Translations under genes and position numbers: made by a program
Source of the DNA: Apostichopus japonicus
Lineage: Eukaryota; Echinodermata; Holothuroidea; Aspidochirotida; Stichopodidae
Direction: 5' to 3'
Assembly (NCBI RefSeq): GCF_037975245.1
Contig: NC_092577.1
Coordinates: 20,706,898-20,770,897 of the forward strand
Length of the DNA stretch: 64,000 nt
Notes under the pieces: model-generated
The model's input: only the letters and a program-made list of their open reading frames with translations
The model's database searches: none
Told to the model about the DNA's origin: nothing
In this document: in pieces, positions 25,021 to 35,888 of the stretch
Layout: the number at the start of each line of letters is the position of its first letter
Position numbering within the stretch: the stretch's first letter is position 1

Positions 25021-25222
25021 CTACGTCGACGAGGATTCTGTAAGCTTCAAGCGAGCTCTAGACGACATATCGTCGTCTGCGTCGTCACTTGAGGCCGACC
25101 TTTTTAGAGAGGGTTCCCCCATCTCGTCGTACCAGCTCGTCCCGGTGGCATGTTTCGGCTCTACGATCACCGAGTCTCCGGAGTCGCTGTCAGACAGAGC
25201 CTCCGGAGACCCGATGTCTACC
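25021..25222 (-). pseudogene. LINE-E ORF1 C-terminal remnant
   Basis: The frame ends ATGTSWYDEMGEPSLKRSAS then SSRARLKLTESSST and a stop, the same acidic, Ser-rich tail seen in LINE-B ORF1. Everything upstream was lost by 5' truncation. Confidence 0.75.
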
Positions 25223-25369
25223 GGAGACGTATAGTACACATTGCGATGAGGGTCGGTGGAAAAACGAATGGGGTGGTCAAATTTTTTGGACCATGGTACC
25301 TCTTCAAGTCGAGGTGTTAGCATTCTTTTCCATCCAAACCTTACTGTGTTAGTATTACTCGTATATTTC

Positions 25370-27394
25370 GACTTAACAATGGAAGAAGACTTCTTATTCT
25401 GGATGCCACTATTCATGGAAAGCTGTTTACGCTGGCGTGCCTCTATGGTCCTAACGTTGACGATCCGCATTGTTTCAACGTCCTGTCAAATAGTTTACAT
25501 AACTTTACTAGCGATTACATCATCGTGGGGGAGATTTGAATTCTGTTTTTAATTGGTGGTAATTCTCGTACAAACTTTAAGGTCAGGGATACGTGCTTGG
25601 ATTTAATGACTACCTTAAATTTACTAGATATTTGAAGAGAAAGAAATCCTCATCAGAAACACTTCACCTGGAGTTCAAATGTTACCCGTACTATTCACTG
25701 CAGGTTATATTTTTTCCTTATCTCACAGTGTTTGGTTCATTCTGTGACCAAGAGTTTTTTCGAGTGGTATGCAGTCTGATCATTCCATAGTTAACCTTTT
25801 TATTACAGTAGATAGTCAGAAAAGGGGTCCAGGATTGTGGAAGTTAAAGAATTCCCTCTTGTCAGATTCAGTGTATACAGACATGATTAATAACCTTATT
25901 GTGACAGAAGTAGGCTCTCTGCATAACAGTAATGCTTCACGTAAGTGGGAATTGATTAAGTATATAATCCGTATTGCAACCATTAACTACAGTAAGATTA
26001 AGGCAGACGCTCGTAGGAAAAATGAATTTCAGTTAGTCAAGGAAATTTGTAGGTTAGAAAGTCTTTATTACGTCTCTGGCTCAAGCGAAGTCCTTAACAA
26101 TCTCCAGGAGGCCAAAAATAACTTCAATCACGTTTATGAATATAAGCTGCAGGGTATCATTATTAGGTCGAAAGCAATGTGGGTTGAACAGGGAGAACGT
26201 AACACGAAGTATTTTTTGGATTTGGAGAAGCGAAATAAGTCAAGGAATTCAATATCAAAGCTGAAAGGTAGAGATGGAAAGGACATAACTGGTACCAAAG
26301 CAATTCTCAACGAATTAAATAATTTTTATATCAACCTTTACACGAGTGAAAAAACGCCAATTGTGATAGGCGGTTTTCAGTCGAGGACTGCCACACTGCT
26401 CTACTTACATTTTATAACGGGAAAAGTCCCCTTAGCGACGGTCTCTCCGCAGACTTATACAAAAAAAGTTGGCCAGTAATCGGAGAGTTGGTAACAGACT
26501 CTATTAATTATGCATTTGACCACATTGGTATGTCCTCTGAACAATCTAGGAGTATCATAACATTAATCCCCAAACCAGGCAAGGATCATGGTTTTGTCAG
26601 TAATTACCGCCCTGTTTCCCTCTTAAATGTGGACTATAAAATTGCTTCAAAAGTACTTCCGTTAATAATAAAACATTTAATACCGACGTTAATTGACACT
26701 AACCAGACTGGATTCGTTAACAAGATTTATTGGTGAGAATATTCGCTGCATTCTTTACACTATTGATAAGTGTGATGACAACAAAATTTCAGGTTTTCTC
26801 TGAGTATTGACTTTGAAAAGGCTTTTCACAGGTTTGAGTGGTATTTTATTTGGGAGTGCTTTACACTATTTCAAATTCAATGACGACATTATAAGATGGA
26901 TACGTACTTTGTATTTAAATGCTTCAGCTTGTGTTTCTAATAACGGTTTCTCCTCTTCATATTTTAAGATTTCTCGGGGCGTCCGTCAAGGTTGCCCCTT
27001 AAGCCCTTATCTTTTTATCCCGTGTGCCGAGATTCTTAATCTTGAAGTCAACAATAATAATTTAATTAAAAGCTTGTCTCTCTTCGGTCCTGAATTTAAG
27101 ATTCTCCAGTACGCTGATGATACCTGTATTTTCCCAGATGATTCACGTGATTCATTGTGTGAATTAATTGACGTTTTTATTCAACTTGAAAAGGTGTCAG
27201 GCTTAAAAATCAACATGATAAAAACCAATATTTTCCCTCTTGGCCCTAGAAAACGCCAAAAACCTATATATCTGGAGGAGTTGACTTTGAACTGGACATT
27301 AGGTCCAATTACTATGCTTGGTATTACTTTTTCCACCGTTAGGGACAATTTTTTCCATCTCAACTATACCCCTAAGCTCTCAAGGCCTTCTTAA
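25370..27394 (+). pseudogene. LINE-D ORF2: endonuclease remainder and reverse transcriptase
   Basis: Endonuclease remnants read CLYGPNVDDPHCFN and SDYIIVGGDLNSV near 25440-25540. A clean frame from 25769 starts QSDHSIV and runs through the linker (WVEQGERNTKYFLDLEK) to 26479. RT blocks follow: ITLIPKPGKD, NYRPVSLLNVDYKI, GVRQGCPLSPYLF and the catalytic LQYADDTCIF at about 27110. The frame changes near 26480, 26740 and 27390. Motif order and the YADD core are those of L1-clade RTs. Confidence 0.8.
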
Positions 27395-27405
27395 TCTTTG
27401 GTCGC

Positions 27406-28461
27406 ATCGAGACTTAACCCCTTTAGGGAAAATCACAATTGTTAAAACGTTTGGGTTGTCTCAACTTGTCTTTCTTTTCCAGGTCCTTCCGGACCCTCCT
27501 AACCAGTTTATTAGCGAACTGGAGAGTATTGTATTGAAGTTTATTTGGGGTGGAAAGCCAGACAAAGTAACACGTTCTACGCTAAGTAATGACTTCAGTA
27601 AAGGGGGGGGGGGCTCAATGCCACTCACATTGTTAGCTTTATTCGCAGTTTAAAATGTACGTGGGTAAGGAGATACCTCGATGATACTGAGACCTATTGG
27701 AAATATTTTTTTAACTTTTATCTCTCAAAGTACGGGAAAGAGTTTTTATTTGAGTGTAATTACTAGGGTGTAGATATTAATATTAATATTGCTTTCATTA
27801 AAGATATCTGTAATGCTTGGGCTTGTTGTACTTTTAAAAAGCCGGTAGATAATTTTGCTAACCAAATTGCATGGAATAACTCGGCAGTTAGAATTAATAA
27901 TAAGATTATTACAGGACTTGACATAAAAAAAAACATTGGTGTGCCAAGTCCTGTAATAATCTTATTATTAATTCTAACTGCCGAGTTATTCCATGCAATT
28001 TGGTTAGCAAAATTATCTACCGGCTTTTTAAAAGTACAACAAGCCCAAGCATTACAGATATCTTTAATGAAAGCAATATTAATATTAATATCTACACCCT
28101 AGTAATTACACTCAAATAAAAACTCTTTCCCGTACTTTGAGAGATAAAAGTTAAAAAAATATTTCCAATAGGTCTCAGTATCATCGAGGTATCTCCTTAC
28201 CCACGTACATTTTAAACTGCGAATAAAGCTAACAATGTGAGTGGCATTGAGCCCCCCCCCCCCCTTTACTGAAGTCATTACTTAGCGTAGAACGTGTTAC
28301 TTTGTCTGGCTTTCCACCCCAAATAAACTTCAATACAATACTCTCCAGTTCGCTAATAAACTGGTTAGGAGGGTCCGGAAGGACCTGGAAAAGAAAGACA
28401 AGTTGAGACAACCCAAACGTTTTAACAATTGTGATTTTCCCTAAAGGGGTTAAGTCTCGAT
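27406..28461. repeat. Near-perfect palindromic duplication inside LINE-D
   Basis: The 515-bp arm 27406-27920 is followed by a 24-bp spacer and its reverse complement at 27945-28461 (517 bp). The two-base length difference is explained by a homopolymer of 11 G in the left arm and 13 C in the right. After the right arm, the spacer sequence recurs (AAACATTGGTGTGCCAAG near 28483) and the LINE continues. The structure looks like a template switch in replication or cDNA synthesis, or an assembly artefact. Confidence 0.92.
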
Positions 28462-28502
28462 AAAAAAAAACATAAAAAAAACATTGGTGTGCCAAGCATT
28501 TA

Positions 28503-29101
28503 TTGGACGTTAACAACAAGGCTCTTAACTTCTCAGCTTTTCGAAATAAATTTAATTTAGTTGCTTCACATTTCACCCTCTATTTTGGTCTGGTGGCCGC
28601 TATCCCCTCTTACTGGAAAACGTTGGTCAACGTTAATGATGTTCCCCTTGAAGATGACAGTTTGTATCACAGGTTATCCAGTATTCCCCATATTTCCCGT
28701 GCCTTTTATAAGGAGGTGTTAAAGAATGTCTCTACCAAACCGACCGCTTGTCTGAAATGGGAAACCTCTTTTCAGTTTAATGAGGATCAATGGAGAAGGG
28801 TCTTTTTAAGCCCTTTTCAGTCATTAAGAGACAGTATCATTTTATTGATAGGATTCTGGGGACAAATCGTTTGCTTCATCAATTGAATATTAAAAATAAT
28901 TCAATGTGCACCTTTTGTGACGAGAATGAAGAAACTATTGATCATTTATTTTGGGATTGTAATATGAGCAAGTCATTTATTTTAGATATTGAACAATCTT
29001 TGCTTGGCCAACAATTTTTTTTCTTCCAGGACATCTATTTCGGGTACAAATTGTGCCTAAAGCACCCCTACAACTTTCTGATTTTCCACCTTGAATATTA
29101 A
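28503..29101 (+). pseudogene. LINE-D ORF2 C-terminal region
   Basis: Two frames joined by a shift near 28850 read ALNFSAFRNKFNLVASH ... RFYHFIDRILGTNRLLHQL and then CTFCDENEETIDHLFWDC. The Cys-x2-Cys ... His-x4-Cys block is the zinc-knuckle-like motif common at the C-terminus of L1-type ORF2 proteins. Confidence 0.7.
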
Positions 29102-29605
29102 ATTTTGAAGAACAAAGTTGAAGAAGAACTCCCTAATTGAAAGGAATTTTATTTCGATTTAAATTTATGCTTCAAGTAGAAGAATATTTAGAAACGTCTA
29201 AATTTCATGCGCCCATTTCCTATAATACTTTACATAATGCATTTCAGAAATGCAATCTCTTATTTTCGTAAAGACTTGATCAATCGTAGAAATTATTTTT
29301 ATCTTATGTTCGTTTATAATTTCTGCAACGTAACAATGTTGAAATTCTAATTTATGCAACGAAAGAATGTTGAAATAAAATTGTGAAAAAGAAAGGACAA
29401 AAAATGCATCTGAGGCCACCTGGAAATGCCAACAAATTCCAAAGGGGAGGGGGACCCCTTCCTCTTAGACCTCTCCCCCAGGCCGGCCATCAGTCTTCAG
29501 CCCCCCCCCCCTCCACTCAAAAGTACCTTTCTACGCCACTGTGTTAGTGATGTATAATCTAAAGATCTAAAGATAAAGTGACCAACATTGGAGACTATAA
29601 TAGTG
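29102..29605. other. No gene recognised; LINE-D 3' flank
   Basis: AT-rich DNA probably including the LINE-D 3' UTR, then G/C homopolymer tracts at 29443-29516. No coding support. Confidence 0.4.
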
Positions 29606-29799
29606 CTAGAAATTGGGAAACATAGCACGTAAGAAATATTAGCACTTTCAGCTGAACTGTGTTTAGCACAGGTTTGTCCAAAACTTTTGGGTAAAATAAG
29701 ACAAATGTTACCCAAAAGTTTAGGGAAAAACCTGTGCTACACACAGTTAAGCCAAAAATGATGAACATTTTTCACGTGCTATGTTTCCCGAATTTCTAG
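29606..29799. mobile_element. Short hairpin MITE
   Basis: The element is an almost full-length inverted repeat of 194 bp. The ends are CTAGAAATTGGGAAACATAG and its mirror CTATGTTTCCCGAATTTCTAG. Interior arms also pair (AGCACAGGTTT with AAACCTGTGCT, AAACTTTTGGGTAA with TTACCCAAAAGTTT). It has no coding capacity. I could not fix a target duplication, so the superfamily is open. Confidence 0.72.
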
Positions 29800-29839
29800 T
29801 AATTGTATCCTTCAATGTCGGGCAATTTTTGCTATATCG

Positions 29840-30054
29840 TTCTTAGCGTGTACGCAAATGAACTCAACGTATTTTATAAGCGGTTCGATCGCCGTGACTT
29901 TTCCGATGAAGCCGATGAGCTCCATTCCATATCATCGACTGATTTGCACCCTGAGCGGTTTTTATCTGTCAACCTTCATGAAGCTCGCCAGGAATTTTCC
30001 TACATGAATTCGTCGAAAGATGCCGGCCCAGATGGGATACTGGGGGAATTATAA
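29840..30054 (+). pseudogene. LINE RT N-terminal fragment
   Basis: The frame reads ELNVFYKRFDRRDFSDEADE ... FLSVNLHEARQEFSYMNSSK then DAGPDGILGEL before a stop at 30054. The N-terminal 'lnvFY.RFD..DF' phrase and the KxAGPDGI block mark the start of a LINE-type RT. It differs from LINE-B, C and D, so it represents another LINE lineage. Only this short segment remains. Confidence 0.6.
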
Positions 30055-30344
30055 AAAAGGTCTTCGAGACCGAAGGTCCGCGAGACCGAAACTATTACTA
30101 GGCCCAACGACAGCGACGTGGCCAGAAATTTGAAATTGATATGGGGGAGGAGTCTCTGTTGAGATTTTTTGGAACAATTGTAGGTCCTTAGATACGATCT
30201 GGTGCAATGTTTTGCGTCCTTTTCTATGTTTTTTTCTCAGCCTCACTGAATCCACGATGCCATAACGACATACATAACTAGGTGGGTTAGTGAGAGATTT
30301 CTGTTTGTGGGTTTACAGTTGGGTTTTTGGTGGTTGTTAAACAG

Positions 30345-30401
30345 ACTGGGATTGTTTTTGGTTTTGTTGACCTTTGGTCCGTTTCTTTGCACGTAAAAAG
30401 C
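30345..30401 (+). mobile_element. 3' end of a LINE-F-type element
   Basis: The segment from GTTTTGTTGACCTTTGGTCC to CTTTGCACGTAAAAAGC matches the reverse complement of LINE-F's 3' end at 10303-10360. It keeps the terminal CACGTAAAAA but lacks the hairpin of the LINE-B subfamily. Confidence 0.6.
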
Positions 30402-30454
30402 CCCACGACATAACTAGCTTATCTATTGAAATGTTACTGGGTATTTTTTTTTTG

Positions 30455-30562
30455 GGGGGGGGGGCCTCGCTTGACCTGAATTTCGTTGTCAGAATGGGAT
30501 GATTCGGTAGTGACGTTTGACCGTGACGTTTTGTATCCCGCATGGCGGGTCACGTTAAAAGC
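30455..30562 (+). mobile_element. 3' end of a Tx1-like LINE (LINE-H)
   Basis: This matches LINE-B's last ~100 bp: CAGAATGGGATGATTCGGTA, then CCGTGACGTTTTGTAT, the hairpin at 30537-30549 and CACGTTAAAAGC. It is severely 5' truncated or fragmentary and lies directly after the LINE-F-type 3' end. Confidence 0.75.
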
Positions 30563-31150
30563 ACATGTGTTTTATTACGCAGTGGCCAACTGTAGGCTGG
30601 TACAATTTGAAATTTTTTTCGACACTGCAAGGGGAGAGCAGTCCCTGCTCCCCCTGGTTACGTCACTGCCCCACGAGACCGAAACTATTACTAGGCCTAT
30701 AATAGTGGTATTACAATTATTACTACCGTTAATACGTTGATAAAGCGCATAATTTAAAAGAATTTACAGGCATTCCTTTTCACAGTGGATACCAGTGACA
30801 TGCGCAACGGGGCTGGGCGGCTTGCTTTGTTACTGGGTTGCCGGAGAAGAAAGCCCCTTGCTCTCAAAAGTCTGCCCCTCCCCTGCTACCTCAAATGAAA
30901 TTTTAGACTACAATATAACTTAATTATAGATATAGCGATACCCTATTTTAAACAATATTCCTCTGAAGCCCCTCTATTGGTTACGCCACTGCTCACCCCT
31001 CCCCCACCTCCAGTGGGGGATTCACTCAGTCGAGGGAAGTCAATTGGTCGGTTGAATCCGGTCTCGCGGACCTTTATTTTTAATTGTTTTGATATCGGTC
31101 TCGCGGACCTTGTTTTAATATCGGTCGCGCGGACCTTCGGTCTCGTGGCC

Positions 31151-31714
31151 TGTAACCGGGATACTACCCCGTGTTCTCAAAACTTGTTCACACCAACTTC
31201 CCAACATATATTGTTACGCCCTGGGTTTTTCGGGATGCGTGTACCCCGTATTTCGAACACGCCCAGAGCTACTAAGAATATGTTTCCCGAGTTTTGTTTC
31301 AATAATTTACCCCGCGACATGTTGCCCATTCATTCACCATTCCACTTACTTTTGTTTATTTTGCAGGTCTCTTTCGCTCTCCCCGTCGTCTGCCATCACC
31401 AGCATTCCAGGCATTTGCTCTTTTATTACATGAGTTGTTCTGTTTATCGTTTATCTATTTTACTATCACTTGCTCTCTTTACCTTGTTTCATTAACACGG
31501 TGCTGTTTTTCTTATGTATTTTGTGTTGTGGAAACTTAATTTATTTCGTTGAGGTTCGGGCAGAGAAGTGGAAACCAGCGGTGAGCAGCACGGCTATAAC
31601 AGTAAAGTATTATTTTAAAGGCAAGGTTGACTACGGGCGCCATTTCGTATTGTATTGTATAACTAATAGTTTCCCGTCCTGGTTGGCTTCGTTGCATATT
31701 ATAGACACCGGAGG
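31151..31714. other. No gene recognised; left flank of the hAT element
   Basis: AT-rich DNA with open frames of membrane-like composition (31400-31550) but no family resemblance or splice structure I can defend. It ends with the ACCGGAGG copy flanking the hAT element. Confidence 0.4.
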
Positions 31715-34385
31715 CAGTGTTTCCACATTTCAAAATGGTATTTCCCGAACGGCGCCCCCAAATTACCTTAAATCCAGCTATCATTTCCCGAATTTGATTT
31801 GCGCATGTCTACGATAGCCACACGGTTAGCAAAGCGTCTCTCGCAACGACCGTCCTCATAAACTTTATACAACTGTGTAAAAGGTTGGTTTCTGCTATAG
31901 AGCAACCACGACAAATGCAGGTACTCGAAACGATTATTAGCAAGTTGACTGTATTGTAGAGACAAAGACTAGTCCCCCCCCCCCCCCCCAAATCGTTACC
32001 TTGCGCTTACTGACGGTCTTGCTCTGCCAAAAATTATCGGCGCATTTTACCTACCTCCTCATCATCCGCGTTTGACCTCATTCTCTCGTGGAGCTGTAAC
32101 ATGCTTTTACTAGGGTCCAGTTTTGCTGCCTGCATTGGTCTATGCTGTTGGAAACTTTCCTGCTTAAGTCGAGACCTGTGGTCATTCTTTATTAGTTTCA
32201 GCTGACTAAATACTCTTTCGACGGCTGCGTTAGAGAAAGCACAACCACGATTTTTCGGAGATTTGAAAGACAATTTCTCCTCGTTCATCTTTCAGCTCAA
32301 AAAGAGTCTTCCAGTAGTCTTTTGGTGACAATTTTCCATCCAGCGCCGGGTGAATTGCTTGTGCCCTCCCTCCATTCAGTGTCAGCATCTTGGGCTGCTG
32401 CTACCTCCCCGAGATAAGGGCAACCCTTTGAACAGTGGTACCAAAGAAGGTATTGACAGATTGTGCGCTACTGCTGGTTCTAAGCATTTTACGAAGTCCA
32501 GTTCCTTAAGGTTTTCGAATCTGCCCAATATTTGCTTGAAACATTCCACAACATACCCTTTGCAATCTGGTTTTACATCTGGGTGATCAGTTCCCAAGTC
32601 ATCAATAATACTCTGAATCGTGTGAGTCGTCTTCACTCCTGTGTACACTTAATTGAGCGGTACATGGTATTCGTCTAGGGTAACATCGATTTTGAGAGGG
32701 TCGGCCTGTCTCACATACGATAGTTCCATAAAATCTGCTGCAAGGGCTGATAGCAATTTGGAAAATTCACTTTTCAGTTCATGCAACAGTGGCATTTCAC
32801 TTTGAAAAAGGGTGTTGAAGGATGTAAGTCTGCCAAGGTTGTACGACATAAATTCCAGGTAGGCCCGGGTAAACATTATTGACACCTCGAAAATAGAGCT
32901 TAAGTGCTTCGTATTGCTCAAGTAATCTATCAACACACATTTTCATAGACAACCACCGGGTTTGCCCAGCCCTGAGAATCTGATGATGATCTAGATTACA
33001 AAAATCCTGGAACTCTCTTAGAACATCGCATATTTTTGACGATAGGCGAAAATGTGAGTAGACATTCCTGCAGAAATCTTCAAGAGATTTTGGAAGAATC
33101 TTTGAAGCAAGGGACGCGCAAAGGTGGATCAAATGGCAAGAACATTTCAGTGGTTTGATCCATGGATGATTTTGCACTAGAAGTTGTGCTACCGAGTGAT
33201 GACGTTGCATGTATCCGCACAGAAACCAATAATATTCTTCATAGGAATATTTTTGTCCTTAAAACATTCAATAATGCTGTTGTAAATAGTATCGGATTTT
33301 CCGTCAGGCATGTCAATAACATCAACAAATATTGTATTCATTCTAAAGTTGATTTCATCAAAATAAGTTCCAATTACAGCCATTTGACTTTTGGTTGAAT
33401 TGTCAGTTGTTTCATCAATGATTAATGAAAAGTTAGTTTCTTTGAACCTATCAATATTTGCCTTCATGTAGTAAAATCCAAGCACTTGTCTTACCGTGTT
33501 TGTTGCTCTTTCTTTCCCAAAAGTTACGTTCTTTAGCGTTTCGTCAGCTGGAAACAAACTTTTCACAAGCGCCAGCAAATCTTCCGATAAAGAAATGGGT
33601 AGGTTATTCTCCGACAAAAAACCACATAACTTTATTTCCATCTTTGACACCAAATCAATTGACGACGTAGGTTTACAAAATGACTGGATACTCGACTGTG
33701 ACTTCCCAACTTCTTGAGATCGTTTTGTAGCTTACTGTCTTTGTCTCATAATGGCACTTTAACCCAAATGTTATGTCCACCATGCATGTGCCGCGCAGTA
33801 CGGTACAAATTTATCGCCAACTTTCTTCTTTGTCAGGAAATCCTTAAACATTGGGTTTGACAGCCACACATCACTAAATTTGACTTCATACTTCATACGC
33901 TTCTTACTTTCTTCACTCATTTTGAATAAACAATGTTTGCTTAAACTTTTTAAGAAAAAGGGCTGACCGCTGTAGCTTTCACTAATTAATAACTTGCAAC
34001 TCCCCGATATTACACTGGGCATGTCTACACGGTTCTAATGGACCATTAGCACACCCTAAAAGAGCGAACGCATTACGTGCAGCTGTGTTCAGCCAGGGAG
34101 TTGCTATGCTAATTTGTTTATATCATGGTTGAGCTAGGAGAATTGCAAGTGTCACTGACTGACTGCTGCATCGCTCTCGCATTCAACAATAGAGCAAACC
34201 ACTGCAAACTTTGGAAGATTGGGATAGTGACGATTGTCATATCATAAAAGTGTAAAGTTTCTTTTGCGCTTAATTTACCCGGAATTTCCCGAAATTTTGT
34301 GATTACCCGAAAGATCTCCCGGAATCGTCCAGATTTCCAGAAATTTAGCGTTTTTCGGGAAATTTCCTTCAAAGTGGAAACACTG
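31715..34385 (-). mobile_element. hAT DNA transposon with perfect 8-bp target duplication
   Basis: Terminal inverted repeats begin CAGTGTTTCCAC on both ends (31715 and, inverted, 34385). ACCGGAGG lies immediately outside each end (31707-31714 and 34386-34393), the 8-bp duplication diagnostic of hAT. The 2,671-bp interior carries a broken minus-strand transposase. Subterminal DNA at the 5' end is rich in TTTCCCGAAA-type words, likely binding sites. Size and ends indicate a former autonomous element. Confidence 0.95.
32034..33920 (-). pseudogene. hAT transposase (ZBED/SCAND3-like), frameshifted
   Basis: The start at 33920 reads MSEESKKRMKYEVKFSDVWL, a BED-like zinc-finger lead-in (PYCAACH-type cysteine lost). 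Downstream blocks are typical of hAT: SLIIDETTDNSTKSQMAV (catalytic Asp region), FCADTCNVI (second Asp region), KCSCHLIHLCASLASK, RWLSMKMCVDRLL and the C-terminal SNAAVERVFSQLKLIKNDHR dimerisation signature near 32240. At least four frameshifts or stops (near 33700, 33200, 32900 and 32300) inactivate it. Confidence 0.85.
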
Positions 34386-34439
34386 ACCGGAGGTAGGGTC
34401 AATGAGGGCTCTCCTGGAGGTATTGCAGAAGTTAAATCA

Positions 34440-35310
34440 GGGCGGGACCATATTAGGCAGTACACAAACCCCCCACAGCTAACTCACTCCGAATTTCATC
34501 CGGGGAACGCCGTCCTGATAGTAGACGACAGGCTTGCGCCAACGTCTACGAAAAGCAGTGTCGGGAAGCCGTGCATGGTCCGCCTCCATGTGCAACCTAA
34601 TGTCACTTTGCACGAGGGGGACGACAGCCTCGGCCCTCCAGACGTCCCTAAACTAGGCGGCATCTGCTGTTCCAGATGTTTCCTGATCATAGCGGCAAAC
34701 AACAACAGCAGATCCCTGACTAGGCACACAGGGGGCAACAAATCATACAAACCAAAATCACTACTAATGGCCCACTGTGTGCAACCAATAACACCAATAG
34801 CGAAGGCGTGAAACCTTTCCCACACCAACCGGACAAAGGGACACTCCAGCAAAAGGTGTTGCACAGTCTCGATGGCTTTACAGCCCACACGCGGACAAAT
34901 CCCATCACCTAATCGCCACCTGACTAGGCGAAAATGGTTAGTGATGAGGACCCCATGTGCAATCCTCCACGCCAAGTCCCGGAGACGGCTATCTAGTGAC
35001 TTACAACACACAGACCGCCACACATCTGGAGAGATGGCGGTTTGGCAAGCCGACGGGCACTAAGGCGCGAGCATTGAACGAAACAAGTGTGGGTATAACA
35101 CGGAGGGGGCCCACGTTCAGCAGAACATGTGGCCCACCCTCCTCTTTGATTCTAAAAAGTGAGTCACCAATCTGAGTATACACCCCCGAAGGACGTGTCG
35201 CCTTTGGCCGGTTATTGGAAAAGGATCCGGGCCTGTGGTGGCGAAAAAAAAACCGACCCCAGAACCTAACAAAGAAGGCAATTAGTCAGTGGGCCGACCC
35301 CTAAAATCTT
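34440..35310 (-). mobile_element. Tx1-like LINE tail, LINE-F subfamily (LINE-G)
   Basis: The minus strand encodes the ORF2 C-terminus: SRLRDLAWRIAHGVLIT, RWRLGDGICPRVGCKAIETV and HLLLECPFVRLVW, homologous to the LINE-B segment at 57590-57790. Its last codons (SSTIRTAFPG) and 3' UTR start match those of the half-LINE at about 10500-10570. The hAT insertion at 34386 lies in DNA just 3' of this segment. Frames shift near 35010. Confidence 0.7.
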
Positions 35311-35607
35311 ACTTTCGTTGCAACCCTAGAGTCACTAAGGTTTGACAGTCAGAATGCGTTAATATTTTACTCCTTTTGTCATTTCAACTTGTTGCCCAGA
35401 GTGAAACAAGCGTTAAATAGGTACTAATTTATACCTGAGTACGTTCCGATACTGTGAAAGTCACCTACCTCGCATAGCAATATTGACGTTTCAAGCCAAT
35501 GGTTAATTAAAGGCAGTTTGTGTCTTGTGATCATGTCACCTGACGCTATAGAAAGGCTTTGTTGTTGTTTTCACCTTATATCGATCGGCGTCATACCGAT
35601 ACGAACG

Positions 35608-35888
35608 ATGGATGAATGTGTTTGCCATTCTCGAGCAAATAGTACTAAAAAATTGAAAATTTTCCGAAAAAAAAGCTGCAACACCTTTAGAACCTGTGCG
35701 AAGCAGTGGAGAGATATAGCAGATTCAGCCTTATTGCCCTTCAATCGGAGAGTATTTGGACAGGGAATCGAGAGTACGATTCGTTTCGTTATCACAGAGG
35801 TTGCTACCAGGACTACCAGGACCAATGAAACGAACATCAGTAAAGGAAGGAAGTAAAGGAAGGAAATCTCATGATACTACTTCGGAAG
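35608..35888 (+). pseudogene. H exon 1, zinc-binding N-terminus
   Basis: Contains CVCHSRANSTKK, then KSCNTFRTCAKQW and, in a second frame, DSFRYHRGCYQDYQD, followed by SHDTTSEG at the donor (35889). Spacing of Cys and His suggests a small zinc-binding fold. One frameshift lies near 35755. Confidence 0.6.

Larger units (their letters stand above)
21440..25222 (-). mobile_element. Tx1-like LINE copy, 5' truncated (LINE-E)
   Basis: The 3' end is at 21440 (GCTTTTTACGTG on the plus strand) and the truncated 5' end at 25222 lies within ORF1's last third. The copy is flanked by GGAGACGCATAGT (21427-21439) and GGAGACGTATAGT (25223-25235), a 13-bp target duplication with one difference. It lies in LINE-D's endonuclease region. 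Sequence matches LINE-B throughout, with scattered indels and stops. Confidence 0.9.
20191..29101 (+). mobile_element. L1-like LINE (LINE-D), split and rearranged
   Basis: A plus-strand L1-type element: ORF1 with coiled coil and RRM start (20281-21180), ORF2 endonuclease (from about 21300), RT and a C-terminal zinc motif (to 29101). LINE-E (21440-25222) is inserted in the endonuclease codons: LQETHS before it continues as THCDEGRWKNEWGGQ after it. A palindromic duplication occupies 27406-28461. Many frameshifts and stops mark it as old. The exact 5' and 3' ends were not identified; no poly(A) tail was seen. Confidence 0.75.
30060..31150. mobile_element. Inverted-repeat element with GGTCTCGCGGACC words
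   Basis: The left end contains GAGACCGAAGGTCCGCGAGA (about 30067-30086). The right end, read inward from about 31145, contains ACGAGACCGAAGGTCCGCG, followed by two more GGTCTCGCGGACC-type words spaced about 40 bp apart. An internal GAGACCGAAACTATTACTAGG occurs both near 30083 and at 30676, suggesting an internal duplication. Two LINE 3' ends lie within it. No transposase is present. Boundaries are approximate. Confidence 0.5.

Noticed and set aside
25228-25552. Independent small genes just after LINE-E
   Set aside because: They read as the displaced continuation of LINE-D's endonuclease (THCDEGRWKNEWGG, ACLYGPNVDDPH) once LINE-E is removed.
31239-31784. Hydrophobic open frames suggesting a membrane protein
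   Set aside because: The DNA is T-rich and gives hydrophobic translations in several frames; no conserved motif or start context was found.
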